Source of the DNA: Gamsiella multidivaricata
Lineage: Eukaryota > Mortierellomycota > Mortierellomycetes > Mortierellales > Mortierellaceae
Assembly (NCBI RefSeq): GCF_025024155.1
Contig: NW_026251734.1
Span: 62,001-126,000 of the forward strand
Direction: 5' to 3'
Length of the DNA: 64,000 nucleotides
Shown here piece by piece: positions 1-10,040 of this stretch; positions within the stretch are counted from its first letter, which is position 1, and each line of letters opens with the position of its first letter. The notes below the pieces were generated by a model. It searched no databases and was not told the DNA's origin. It saw only the letters and a program-made list of their open reading frames with translations. The translations under genes and the position numbers were made by a program.

Positions 1-2011
1 GATCACTCTGGTCTGGCAGCCGTCCTGCACAGTTTCTGCTTGCATGCTGCGTACTGTCCTGCCTCTTGAGCCACCTGCCTTTGTCATCCTTCTGTGCAGC
101 TCAGATCCGTCGCAACCATGATCCCGATGAACGTCTCACAGGACAGTTCTTGCATATCACAGATATCCACCCCGATGAATATTATATCGCCAGCGGCTCG
201 ATCTCATCGTCGTGCCACAGGAACACAACCGATGATGACAAGTGGCAAACGATGCGACCTGGTCGCACTGACGGCTTTGGTGGCGTCTACGGGTCCCCTT
301 ATTCGATCTGCGACAGCCCCTTCACACTCACCAATGCGACCTTTGACTGGATCGACAAGAATCTCATCGGCAAGATTGACTTTGTGGTGTGGACTGGAGA
401 TAATGCAAGGTGCGTTAAATTATCACTTGATCCACGCTTTTCACCTGTATGCCAGCTAGTCAGACCCGTTGTTCGTAAAACTGACGATGACGACTGTAGA
501 TCTCCCGATGGAGTCAACTGGGCTGTAATCGACGGGCATGGAGCGGGGATCGCTGTTATGATATGAATATCACTGTCCTTCTTGAAGCTCATGATATAAA
601 GTCACTCTTTGCCGTTTTTTTTAGACATGACTCTGACAACGAATATCCCCGCACACAAAAGGAGATTGAGGTCCTGAACAGACAAATCGCCAACATGTTC
701 CTCAAGACATTTACACCTGACGAAGACGACCCGTTCCAGCAACGGGTCCCAGTTATCCCCTCGATCGGCAACAACGATGTGTATCCCCACAACATTATGG
801 AGGCAGGACCTAACAGGATTCTTCAGCACTTTTCTGACATTTGGTCCGAGTTCATTCCAGAGAGCCAGTACCATACGTTCCAGCATGGCGGATACTATAC
901 AGTCGAGGTTATTCCCGACAAGATCTCCGTCATGGCCCTTAACACTCTTTACTTTTTCAACCAAAACGCGGCCGTGGACGGGTGCGACGAGGAGGATGAG
1001 CCAGGAACGGACCAGATGGACTGGCTAGAGGTGGAACTCGAGTCGATGAGGAAGAGAGGGATGACAGCATACCTGACAGGACATGTGCCTCCAGCTCGCA
1101 AATCGTACTCGCCCAGTTGCTTTGTTCGGTACACGGATATCGCGCTGAGGTTCCAGGACGTGATTGTCGGACATCTGTATGGTCACGCCAACATTGACCA
1201 TTTCTTTATCCTCTCGCAAGCGACACTGAAGGATGACGAAGACCGAAAGAAGGCACTGGAAGAGGCACGCCTCTTAGGCGAGAGTGACTCGGAGATCGCG
1301 TTGTCGAAGGTCATGCAGGACGATGCTCCCGATTTTGAGTACGATCAGTTCCATACGTTCGGGCTAAGCTCGTACCTGCTTGAGCTCTGGGAGCAGTATG
1401 AGGACATTCCAAAGCGGATCAAGCTGAGTGATTATGCTATCGTTCTGGTTTCTCCCTCTGTAATCCCGACATACAACCCCACCCTTCGAGTGTATGCATA
1501 CCAGCTGGCGACCGAGAGAGGTAGCGACATGTCTACATCTGTAAACCCCGTTAAAGAGCTGGGCGGATGGATTGTCGCTGATGATACGCAGGAAAAGATG
1601 CGATATGATGGCGAGGAGTTGGAGGACCTTGTTCTGGACCAGGACGACGACCCGGAAGGTCTCAAGGAAAAGAAGAAACCCAAGAAACCCAAGAAACCCA
1701 AGAAACCCAAGAAACCCAAGAAACCCAAGAAGCCTAAGCGACCAGCAAATCCTCCAGCAGCACCACCAACCACGTTCGGATTTCCACTTAATTATACACA
1801 GTACTGGGTTAATCTGACGCAAGCCAATATGGAGCTGAAACAGCCCGAGTACGTGATCGAGTACAGGACTCACGAGGAATGGGGGCTCAAGGATCTGAGT
1901 GTTTCAGAATGGCTGGGTCTGGCAAGGCGGATTATCCATGATGAACGCGTGAAGAAGCAGTACCTGGCCTGGATGGTGGTCTTGACTGGAGCAGAGAATG
2001 ATTCTTACTGA
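1..2011 (+). CDS. Endopolyphosphatase, PPN1-like (5' end outside window)
   Basis: Metallophosphoesterase that would cut inorganic polyphosphate chains internally in the vacuole. I read exons at about 100-409 and 625-2011, joined through a split Arg codon (intron 410-624, gtgcgt...ttttttag). A pyrimidine-rich acceptor ends at 99, so at least one upstream exon, probably with the signal anchor, is missing. Visible motifs: LHITDIHPDEYY (metal ligands), WTGDNAR followed by HDSDNEYPRT, IGNND, GHVPP and VGHLYGHANIDHF, in the order usual for Ppn1 proteins. The C-terminal third carries a Lys-Pro repeat (KKP units, about 1674-1740) followed by Pro/Ala, then a conserved-looking Trp/Tyr-rich tail. Family assignment rests on the motif set; the Lys-Pro tract is unusual. 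The gene converges on the BTB gene downstream. Confidence 0.85.
1674..1740 (+). repeat. In-frame 9-bp minisatellite coding Lys-Pro repeat
   Basis: The unit aagaaaccc is repeated about seven times inside the PPN1-like exon and encodes KKP units. The opposite strand reads GFL repeats, which is only a shadow. The unit copies are nearly identical at the nucleotide level, which indicates recent slippage rather than selection for protein sequence alone. Confidence 0.9.
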
Positions 2012-2699
2012 GATCAGCTGGAGCATGGCATGTTGTATATACTACTAGGCGAACTTCCCGCGGCTAACGTCTCGGGTCCGACATGACACAAAAAAAGAAG
2101 AGCAAAGCGTGGTTTCCTCCACACAACTCTGATCCACAGCCTTCTTCCCACCACCTGAAAGAGCGAAAAAATGGTCCATGAGATGTCTGAGGGACACACG
2201 AAAGATATGATGGCCCGTGGCACACTCCCCAAAACGAATCCTCCAACAGAGCCGTCTTCTCGTAATTGTGGTAATTTGTGAGAGTGTGTCCACTCGACCC
2301 TTTTTTTTTTTTTTTTTTGCGCGCACGGAACATGAATCGCCTTTTCTCTTTCGTTCATCTCATTCTGCTCTCGCGTCGCACCTTATCTCGACTCATCAAT
2401 CCTTCTTTTCCGCCCTCTCCCGCATTTTCCACCCATTTTCCACGCACTTTCTGCTTTTTTTTTATTTTATTTTTTATCTGTTTTCTTTGTTTTTTGCGCA
2501 TCCTTCTTTGAGCTTCATTTCCTGGAAGCCCGCGTAGCTTTTAAATCGAGGTGATGGGCGAAGTACGTTTAACAAAAAATTGGGGACGTTTTTTATGTAA
2601 TAGGATATAGCGGACGATTGTTTGGCTTCAGGGGTCGATGCGCTAGAAGAGCGTTTTTTGTGTCGCTCTTTTTAGATTTATGGGACACATGTATACTAT

Positions 2700-2774
2700 G
2701 CTACAGGGGGTGGGGACGTCCCTGTGGGTCCTAGTTATCAAAAAAAAAAAAAAAAAGGCTACAAGGGGTGGGGA
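2700..2774 (+). mobile_element. Short poly(A)-tailed retroposon footprint with target-site duplication
   Basis: A 17-bp direct repeat (gctacaRggggtgggga) at 2700-2716 and 2758-2774, with one mismatch, flanks a 41-bp insert. The insert is 22-23 nt of unique sequence ending in GTCCTAGTTATC followed by 17 A. Direct repeats around a poly(A)-ended insert are the mark of target-primed reverse transcription by a non-LTR element (LINE or SINE), here extremely 5'-truncated. The same 3' end recurs in inverse orientation at 9253-9270. Confidence 0.7.
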
Positions 2775-2798
2775 AAAAGTAAAGATTGGCGAAGCCAT

Positions 2799-2824
2799 TG
2801 TACATGTACATGTACATGTATGCA
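2799..2824. repeat. (TACATG)n simple repeat
   Basis: Short perfect tandem and self-complementary hexamer array (tgtacatg repeated), followed by tatgcatacat. No function seen. Confidence 0.8.
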
Positions 2825-3153
2825 TACATTGTTCGCAATGATCTGTAGTCCATGTCTTGATCCCTAACAATTGCTGGGATGTCGTGAGCCAGGATACTCC
2901 ATCTTCATGTACTGCACAAGGATCCAACGATCGATGAAGCAACGCCAATAATAGGTCGGCCGCTCAATCATTTTTAATAACTAAACAGGAACGCGCGACA
3001 TTTGATAACTGAACACTTTGTCTACCCTGTGCTCTGGTTTTCGGTGCATTGCCGAAGAGCGCTGTACATCCTTTGGATGAAAAGATAACATGCTTTCGCG
3101 GTGATGATGCGCATGCGTGCTTATTTTTCTTCGGGAAGAGACAAGGTATTGCC

Positions 3154-4870
3154 CTAAGAACGGGCATACGTATGCGAAATGATTCCTGCTTCCTGCGCTT
3201 CAGCTGCATCTGCCGCTTTTGCCGTTGCTCCTGCGGTCGATGTTGGTGGTCCTGAAAGCGATTCTACCAAAGAAGGATTCAAACGCATGGCCTCCAGAAG
3301 TATCGCGCGTGCCTTTTCCTGCGCTTTGCCTCGCAGGCCCAGGTCTAGGCTCGTGCTTTCCTCAAAGAGCAGACAAATCTCGAGCACCGGTGGGGTCAAA
3401 ATGTTGAGATGACAAATGTTTTGCAGAATCGCGTCGTAGTTCTCTGGGGTAAAACAGGGCAGCCAATACGAATGGTCGTTCGTGTAAAGCTTTTTTTTTT
3501 TTTTTTTTTGTAGATACGCAAGCAGCATCAAAATTAGTCGATGCAAAGACAGGACAACAAACAACAATAACAATGCTGACGGCAACATCAATAAACCATA
3601 ATGAAAAGCACATTACCCAATACAGCAGCTCATCAAAACAACTCTCCACTGGATCCTTCAATTCCACAGTGACTTCAGGCAGTGCATCGTCCCAAGGTTC
3701 CGACTTTTGGTGCAGCTGATGCTCCTGTTCAGATCCGTGGTCATCCTGTTGATGATCTCCGTCCTGAATCGCCACTCTTTGGTCTAAATCGGTTCTCGAG
3801 TTTTCGACACTCTTGCGCCAGGACGGCTCAACTCCTCCTACAGTCCCGTCTGTGTTCCTGGTCACTTCCCCGATATGGCTGTGGAAATGAAGAGACGGGT
3901 CGATGTCTTGGATATTTTCTAGATGCGAGTCGACGGAAAGCCCCGTACCACACATTCATATATTCAAGTAAATAAAAAATAAAGAATTCAGCAAATTGCC
4001 GAACCCAATCTTTGTTACACCACATCCTTTTCATCGTTCCTCCCCCCTAACCCTAACCTTCTTCATCCATGGTCATATCATCGTCGTCCGTAAAATGTTC
4101 ATCGTCGTTGTAGTCGTCGTCGTGGTCATGGCGTCCCTGTGCTCGATTTTGGAACTTCTCCGCATCATTCCCGTACTCTGAATGATCCGAGTCAGAGTCC
4201 TCATGCTGGGACTGACTTTCGCTACAGCTGTCTATGTCCGAGTCCCACATTCCGCTCTTGAGCATGTCGTCAAAGATCAATTGGAAGGTCGGGGAACGCG
4301 ACTTTATAGGCGATAGAACGACAGATTGAGGGCAAGAAAGGCACAGGAGAGAGTTTTAGGTACGTGTCGCATACACACAATCCTCCCAGAGAGTCGTACG
4401 CCAATACAATTTGACTACCCCATTTTGATGATCCACTTGTGTGTGTGTTTGTTTTTTTTCAGAAGTGAGGATGGAGATAGGACGAAGATAGGAGGAGGGT
4501 GAGGGCAGATTGGTGGCAAATGGATTGAATAGAAAGAGTTATAGTAAAATTGCATTCGCGCACGACTCTCTGGGAGGATTGTATGTATGCGCAACGCGCA
4601 GCTTGATAGATGCCCAAATATAGTGAACTCCAGGGGGGATAGAGAATTGGGCTGAGGCAAGTACACAACATACCAGTGTAAAACAATTAGGGATTTTGTC
4701 CGTAATTGTTTTACACTGATATGTTGTGTAAAACTGTGCATGCTTGGCACAAGAAAAAACACCAGCGCCGTAATCTCTTCCCTTTTTTTTTTTTTTTTTT
4801 ACGCCCAAGGGTTCTCAGTTGGAAATGGACGTCAAAGAATTTAGACACGGTGTGGGCTAAAGAGAGAAAG

Positions 4871-4905
<35 letters not shown>

Positions 4906-5217
4906 AAAAAGAGAGAGAGAGAGGGAGAGGGATGTACATAAAACGAGCAAAGTAACACTTACCGCGAGCATCTGTACATGGACGTAGAACTTTTGCTTGC
5001 CAACGCGAAGAACACAATTGGCGTTGGACTTTTGGTGGAACAATTCAGCTCCGATGGGCAACAGCTTGTTTGCAATCAAGCTGGCGATATAAGTGGGTGG
5101 CGGCATGCTTGAAAAACATCTTGGCTCCTGGGTCTGGTCTTGGGACAACCATGGCTGCGACTCGTGTTGATCAGATTTATTTTTATGCTCTTCAGCCATG
5201 GCTGCCCCCATACCCAT
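3154..5217 (-). CDS. BTB/POZ domain protein
   Basis: Four exons on the minus strand: 5217-4963, 4301-4058, 3918-3617, 3489-3154; frame is kept at each junction and gives 378 residues. The BTB fold runs from about residue 55: CVLRVGKQKFYVHVQMLA, then SRSPTFQLIFDDML across the first junction. It is interrupted by a very acidic Asp/Glu/His linker (about residues 100-170) and by a second charged linker, and resumes with FDELLYW, LYTNDHSYWLPCFT, ENYDAILQNICHLNIL and VLEICLLFEES. The tail is Ala-rich. BTB proteins usually act as dimeric adaptors, often for cullin-3 ligases; no second domain is visible, so the partner is unknown. The last intron ends in a long A run directly against its acceptor AG. 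Intron 1 (4302-4962) carries two inverted repeats. The start at 5217 is the first Met in frame; a 5' UTR intron is possible. Confidence 0.75.
3490..3510. repeat. 20-nt A/T run abutting a splice acceptor
   Basis: On the coding (minus) strand an uninterrupted A run of about 20 nt ends directly in AG and is followed by the exon starting LYTNDH. The usual pyrimidine tract is absent, so the acceptor sits in a purine run. Confidence 0.8.
4368..4591. repeat. Inverted repeat, 30-bp arms, about 164-nt spacer
   Basis: Arm 4368-4397 is the reverse complement of 4562-4591 with one mismatch; pairing continues a few bases inward with gaps. It lies wholly inside intron 1 of the BTB gene. The single mismatch would be a G-U pair in RNA transcribed in the sense direction of the gene. 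Confidence 0.85.
4662..4730. repeat. Near-perfect hairpin, 28-bp arms, 13-nt loop
   Basis: Arm 4662-4689 pairs with 4703-4730 with one mismatch, which again becomes G-U in the sense RNA of the BTB gene. It lies in intron 1, about 70 nt from the longer inverted repeat. Candidates: foldback or MITE-like element, or a structured intronic RNA. Confidence 0.9.
4781..4921. repeat. Poly(T) run, (GAAA)n and (GA)n microsatellites
   Basis: An 18-nt T run near 4783-4800 is followed at about 4861-4921 by (GAAA)n merging into (GA)n, all in intron 1 of the BTB gene. Confidence 0.85.
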
Positions 5218-6587
5218 CGGCGAGAGAAAGGAGGAGATGGTTGTTCTTCAGCTGGATTCGAATGGGAATCAAGTGCGAAGGTGAGAGTGAGGTTTTTGGG
5301 GGTGCGGGAGACCTAGGACTCTAAAATAGAAATATAAAATAAGAAGTGTTCTGACGGTTGTATCTGGCACGTTTCTTCTCGAGTACTGCAGTAGAGTAGC
5401 ATGTGAGAGGAGCGATAGAAGTGAAGTGGGTTCTAATGCCATGGGCGCACACAAAGAGGGTTGACAGACAATCACTCTCTGCTTTGTGGAAAGATGGTTA
5501 AGTGGGTTGACGGTAGTGAACGAAGAGAGTTAAGGAACAAAGAAAAGAAACGAGGAAACACCTCCACTTTATTGACGAGGATGCGCACACGGTCGACGAC
5601 ACGACGACACGTCGACGGTAAAAAAAAATGTATTTCAGCCCGCAGATCAGACAATCCTGCAATTGCAGTGTTTTTCCTTGTTTGTCGTCGTTCTTGCAGT
5701 CATAGTAGCTTGTGGACGCATCCTGTATCTTTGTTTAGTCAGAGTGCATGTGTTTATGTGCTCCCGAAGCTGCATGTTGTAGAACCAGGGGCAATCAGAA
5801 AAAAGTGGATTTCAAAAGCCGGTGAAAAGAGCGAGGAAACGAGGAATATGCTGCACCTGAACAAAGAGTCCGCTTTCATTGAAGCGAGCCTTGACGCAGC
5901 GTCGTTCTTGGAAAAAAAAATCTGGGAGCCATGGTCTCTTCCTTTCTTCCTTTACGAAACGCATACGCATTTTTGGACGATCATTCACACTAAAGCCGCA
6001 TGTAACCCAGCCTCGACATGTTTTACTCTGTCCCGTTCCCATGCGGTAATGCTCTCTTTCTATTCACTCGGAACCCATTCTCCTTCTCTATTGTTACGAT
6101 TTTTTATGGCGCCCTTCGGAAACGGTCGTTGGGTTCAGTGTCACACCACGAACACCGGCCATGGTATCAGTATCCTGGACAATTGTTTTCTCTTGCCCGT
6201 CTTCTCTTCGTGGGCCTTAAAAGGAAGTACAAATCAGTCAGCCCCTTACAAGTACCCAAAGAACCCTTATGCGATTTTTTGAAAGATGAAACAGCTGAAG
6301 TACAGTCTACTGTGCTGGTTTATCGCCTTCCCCTTCGTACTCTCTGCGCATATCTGTTTATCCTGCTGAAGCATTCTAGTCAGACTCGTCATACGTGATT
6401 ACCATTTGGGGGCCGTGCGGATGCCATGTTTGTTTTATTATTAGCTAGTAAGCGTGGTATGCTTGTGAAGGCATGTAGTGGGTGTGGGAATGTATGGTAC
6501 ACTGGAAATGCAAAGTAAAAGACTACTGTTGTTGATTGGATCGGTACAATACCAAAAAAAAATAAAGCTTTCAGCAGAGGTCGCTCT
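5218..6587. other. Spacer upstream of BTB gene, downstream of MFS gene
   Basis: Holds the presumed promoter of the BTB gene. An open frame at 5461-6282 (+) is 273 codons but has erratic composition, no recognisable motif and no good splice context, so I do not call it a gene. The 3' end of the MFS gene and an aataaa-like signal lie near 6560. Confidence 0.5.
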
Positions 6588-8532
6588 CTACTCCATAGGG
6601 GTGGGTCCCAGGTTCTTGCGCAACTTGTGGTGCTGAATCAGCAAGCTGGACAGGAACGCAAGGGCCATGAAGGGGATGCAGACCTGGAAGGCCGATGTCA
6701 ACGACAACATGTATGCCTCCAAAATCTGGGCCTCCAATTCGGGACCAAAGGTCGGCGCCAGGTAAGAGTCGGAAATGACTCTTTTAATATCAGGGTTTAT
6801 GGCGATCAGAGGGCCAAGATGTTTCTTAATGCCATTGTTGAAAACAGTGCCAGAAATGGCGACTCCCAAGACCGAACCGACTGTGCGGAAAAACGTGGCG
6901 TTCGCGGTGGCAACAGCGATATCACGCGTGGCGACAGAGGACTGAATGGCCAACATCACTGTCTGCATCGAGAGTCCCAGACCAGCACCATTGATGAACA
7001 GATAGCCGATAAACGCGCCGCGAGAGGTGTCCTTGTGCAAAAGCGTCAGCAGACCCGTGCCTGTAGTCGAGAGTGCAAGTCCGACCCAAATGAAGGGGCG
7101 GTACTGGCCCCACTTGGAGACCATGAATCCTGAGAAGATGGAGGCGATCAAGAGGCCGACAATTAAAGGCAACATCTCCAAACCGGATGAGGTCGCTGAT
7201 TCCTGGCGAACGATCTGGAAGTACAGGGGCATGAAGAACATGATGCCGAAGAAACCCATGCCGATAAAGAAGGAAGTCAAGAAGACGGCGGTGTTGGTTC
7301 GGCTCTTGAACAGGCGGAAGGGGATGATGGGTTCAAGGGCCTGCTTCCACTCGACCAAGCAGAAGATCAGCAGGACAACGGCGCCCGCACAGAAGAGTCC
7401 AATAACGATAGGCGAGTCCCATTCGTAGGTGCTTCCACCCCAGTTCAGAGGCAGGAGGACAAGAACAATGCCAATGACCAAAGTCAGTGATCCGAGCATG
7501 TCGACACGCTTGAGCTTCTCCTTGAAAGAGCCTTTGGTATGTGGCAGATGGAGCAACTTGATGACGGCAGCGATAGTGATGGCACCGATGGGGAGGTTAA
7601 TGTAGAAAGCCCAGCGCCAGGAAGCATGGTCGGTGAAGACACCTCCGAGAAGGGGGCCAATGACGGAAGACAGACCAAAGACTGCTCCGATGATGCCCTG
7701 GTATTTGCCTCGATCTCTGAGCGAGACCAAGTCCGTAATGATGATCATGACCATCGACATGATGCCTCCAGCACCGATTCCTGCAATACCGCGGGCGACA
7801 ATGATCCAGATCATACTCTGGGCAGCACCGCAAAGAGCAGAACCGAGCAAGAAGACTGAAATGGCGAACAGGAATGTTGTCTTTCTACCGAAAATATCAC
7901 TTCCCCTGCCATACCTGATTTACACGAAGGTTTGTGGGGAAATAAAGAATTTCAAATGAAACCGTTAGAGTTGTCCAATGAACGGAGAGTGACACTATAT
8001 GGCGTACTATTAATACAAACGTAATGAGATGCACTTACAAGGGCTGGAAGGTGGTCGAGGTCAAAAGATAACTGGTTCCGATCCAGGGAATCTGGTTCAA
8101 TCCGTTAAACTCATTGGCGATCTTTGTGGTGCAGACCGAGACAATGGTCTGATCCAGCGACGACAAGAAAATTCCGAGCATCAATCCGATAAAGACGACC
8201 ATGAGCTCTTTGAAAGGCAGGGAGACGACCCCATGATCAGGCTCAGGCGGACCAGGGTCGAGGTTGCCGTAGATAGAGCCTTTTGTTGAAGTGGCAGCGG
8301 TGTCAGTCTCTTTTGAGTTATTAACATCATCGACCATCACTTCCTCCATTTGGTTTTGCTGTAGTTGATGTTCGATATATTCCTGCTTATCGTTCGAGAT
8401 AGGGAGGGAGGTTTTTGATGCCGAGGGCTTAGGGTTGGATGACGGGATGCTGCTGGAGTGGTATTTCTCGGAATCAAGCACCACGGTGGCGTTGTCTGAG
8501 TGGACCGAGGGTGCCTGTGTCTCGGAACCCAT
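6588..8532 (-). CDS. MFS multidrug transporter, DHA2 (14-TM) type
   Basis: Proton-coupled exporter of the plasma membrane or vacuole. Two exons, 8532-8039 and 7914-6588, joined in frame (P-L-Y-G-R); 606 residues. A soluble Ser/Gln/Asp-rich N-terminus of about 110 residues precedes TM1 (FKELMVVFIGLMLGIF, then SSLDQTIVSVCTTKIANEF). Other marks: the motif after TM2, YGRGSDIFGRK; the antiporter motif IGPLLGGVF followed by WRWAFYINLPIGA, characteristic of DHA2 drug:H+ antiporters; and about fourteen hydrophobic segments. The substrate cannot be told from sequence; fungal members export toxins, drugs or siderophores. It stands alone, not in an obvious biosynthetic cluster. Confidence 0.9.
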
Positions 8533-9221
8533 TTTATGTCCTTATGTATGCAGTGGTGATGAAGAGTACGAGAAGTCTAACGGAAAGGGCAAGTACGTGG
8601 ATCGAAAAGGATGTGAGCTGGGGGGATTGAAAAGGAGGAGGGGAGGGAAGGACGAAGAGAAAAGGTGCGAGAAGGGGGGAAGGGGGATTTGAGGTGCCAT
8701 TTATGCGAGCGGCAGTTGCCAAAGTGTTCGGGAATACCTTTACGCAGTTGTGTCTTGTATCTTGTCCAATCCGCCGACTTCCTATTTTTTGTTGCCCCAG
8801 CAGCTAAACCTGATTGTGTGTGGAGGGAGAGAACGAAATGTTTAATTTAATAAGAGCCTCAACGCCAACTCTTATATGAATTTAACTCAAACAATAACAA
8901 ACAGGTTTGTCCTGGCAGACCTCTCTTAACTCTATACCAGGAATCAAAGCTCATTTGGATATATTCCGCCTTTTTTTTTTTTTATTGACCACGAAACAGT
9001 GCATGGCGATCCTCATCTCAAGCTTGGCCATCGATTTCGGATGGACGGGTATTCGGGGTTCGCAGCACAGTACAGCATCCGCACCGCATATGCCACTTTG
9101 TTGGACGCCTTGGCGCTTCTTGAAAGATCGGTCTCGGCAAAAGTGTCTTTAGTAGACTGGCCATTCCTCTCCAAGGCTACAACTCCGACGGGGTTAAAAA
9201 TCCCTAATAGGAATAAGCGTT

Positions 9222-9290
9222 TTTAGATGGATCAGAGCATATTTTTTTTTTTGATAACTAGGACTCACGGTTTAGATGGATCAGAGCATA
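9222..9290 (-). mobile_element. Short poly(A)-tailed retroposon footprint with perfect 20-bp TSD
   Basis: A perfect 20-bp direct repeat (tttagatggatcagagcata) at 9222-9241 and 9271-9290 flanks a 29-bp insert: 11 T then 18 nt. On the minus strand the insert reads CCGTGAGTCCTAGTTATC followed by poly(A). The 18 nt match the insert at 2722-2739 at 16 of 18 positions. The structure fits a heavily 5'-truncated non-LTR retroposon. Confidence 0.8.
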
Positions 9291-9770
9291 AAAGTTATTG
9301 GTCTTGGGCTGCGGCTATTTGCAGCAGACGTGCTGTGTTAAATGTTTTCCCGCAGATGTATACAATGTACTTACGTACCCGACACAGGTTCTCAAAAGCG
9401 GCATAGTTGGTGTCTTTTTCAGCCGCGGATCAAAAAACTCGACTCAAATACCCCTAATCGAGGGAATATGCGCGAGCGCGTACAAGTGGAGATATTTGAA
9501 AAGTGGCGACCTCTAAAACACGTCCAGTCTATGGTTTCGACATAACTCAGTGTTTCTGATATGGTGGCAGCGAAGACAGGAACGAGGAAGTCGTCTTTAG
9601 AAACAGCCACATGATGCCGCTGTGGATATATAGGTTGTTGTAGACGACGTGAGAAAAACGTTCGGTCGTTCGGTCATCTGGCCATTTCATGGCCCGCAGT
9701 AGTAGAAAGAGTCGATCAGCCCTGCCCTCGATTTGAAAGACGACCCCACCTGCAATGGTCTTAGTGGTCC

Positions 9771-10040
9771 TATGGTCCTCTGCTCACGTTTTTTTTTTTC
9801 TGATCCCGAATTTTTATCCTGCATCCTTCTCCGTGTCCTTCTGACAGCGCTTCCTCCCAAATGGCTCCCAAAGTAGCTTTCAGAACGGGATCCATCCGCT
9901 CAGATGAAAGGGGAAAAAATAAACCATGAGAGGCGACTTTCTGAGAATAGGCCACGTTCAAACAGAGGCCAGAAGGAGCTTGGGTCGAGCTACTATTTAT
10001 TTCCACATGTGCCTCTGTAGGTCCTATGGCTCCATAATAC
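9771..10040 (-). mobile_element. Possible old poly(A)-ended retroposition
   Basis: Near-repeats ggtcctatgg...ctctgctc occur at about 9768-9786 (directly before a T run at 9790) and at about 10020-10048, with an 8-10 nt insertion in the second copy. Between them lies about 230 bp that, on the minus strand, ends in an A run. This could be a decayed TSD around a retroposed fragment; chance similarity is possible. Confidence 0.3.

Larger units (their letters stand above)
2012..3153. other. Convergent 3' spacer with retroposon footprint
   Basis: No supported gene lies between the ends of the PPN1-like and BTB genes. It holds an 18-nt T run near 2301-2318, a pyrimidine-rich stretch to about 2510, a small poly(A)-tailed insertion at 2700-2774 and a (TACATG)n simple repeat near 2799-2824. 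Open frames here are low-complexity artefacts. Confidence 0.7.

Noticed and set aside
3491..3510. Other A/T runs (3491, 4783, 8970, 21660, 25243, 33957, 52521) as retroposon tails
   Set aside because: I looked for flanking direct repeats by eye and found none convincing, so only the two sites with TSDs are called.
5461..6282. 273-codon plus-strand open frame
   Set aside because: No motif, erratic composition, no convincing start or splice context, and it spans likely promoter and 3' flank DNA.
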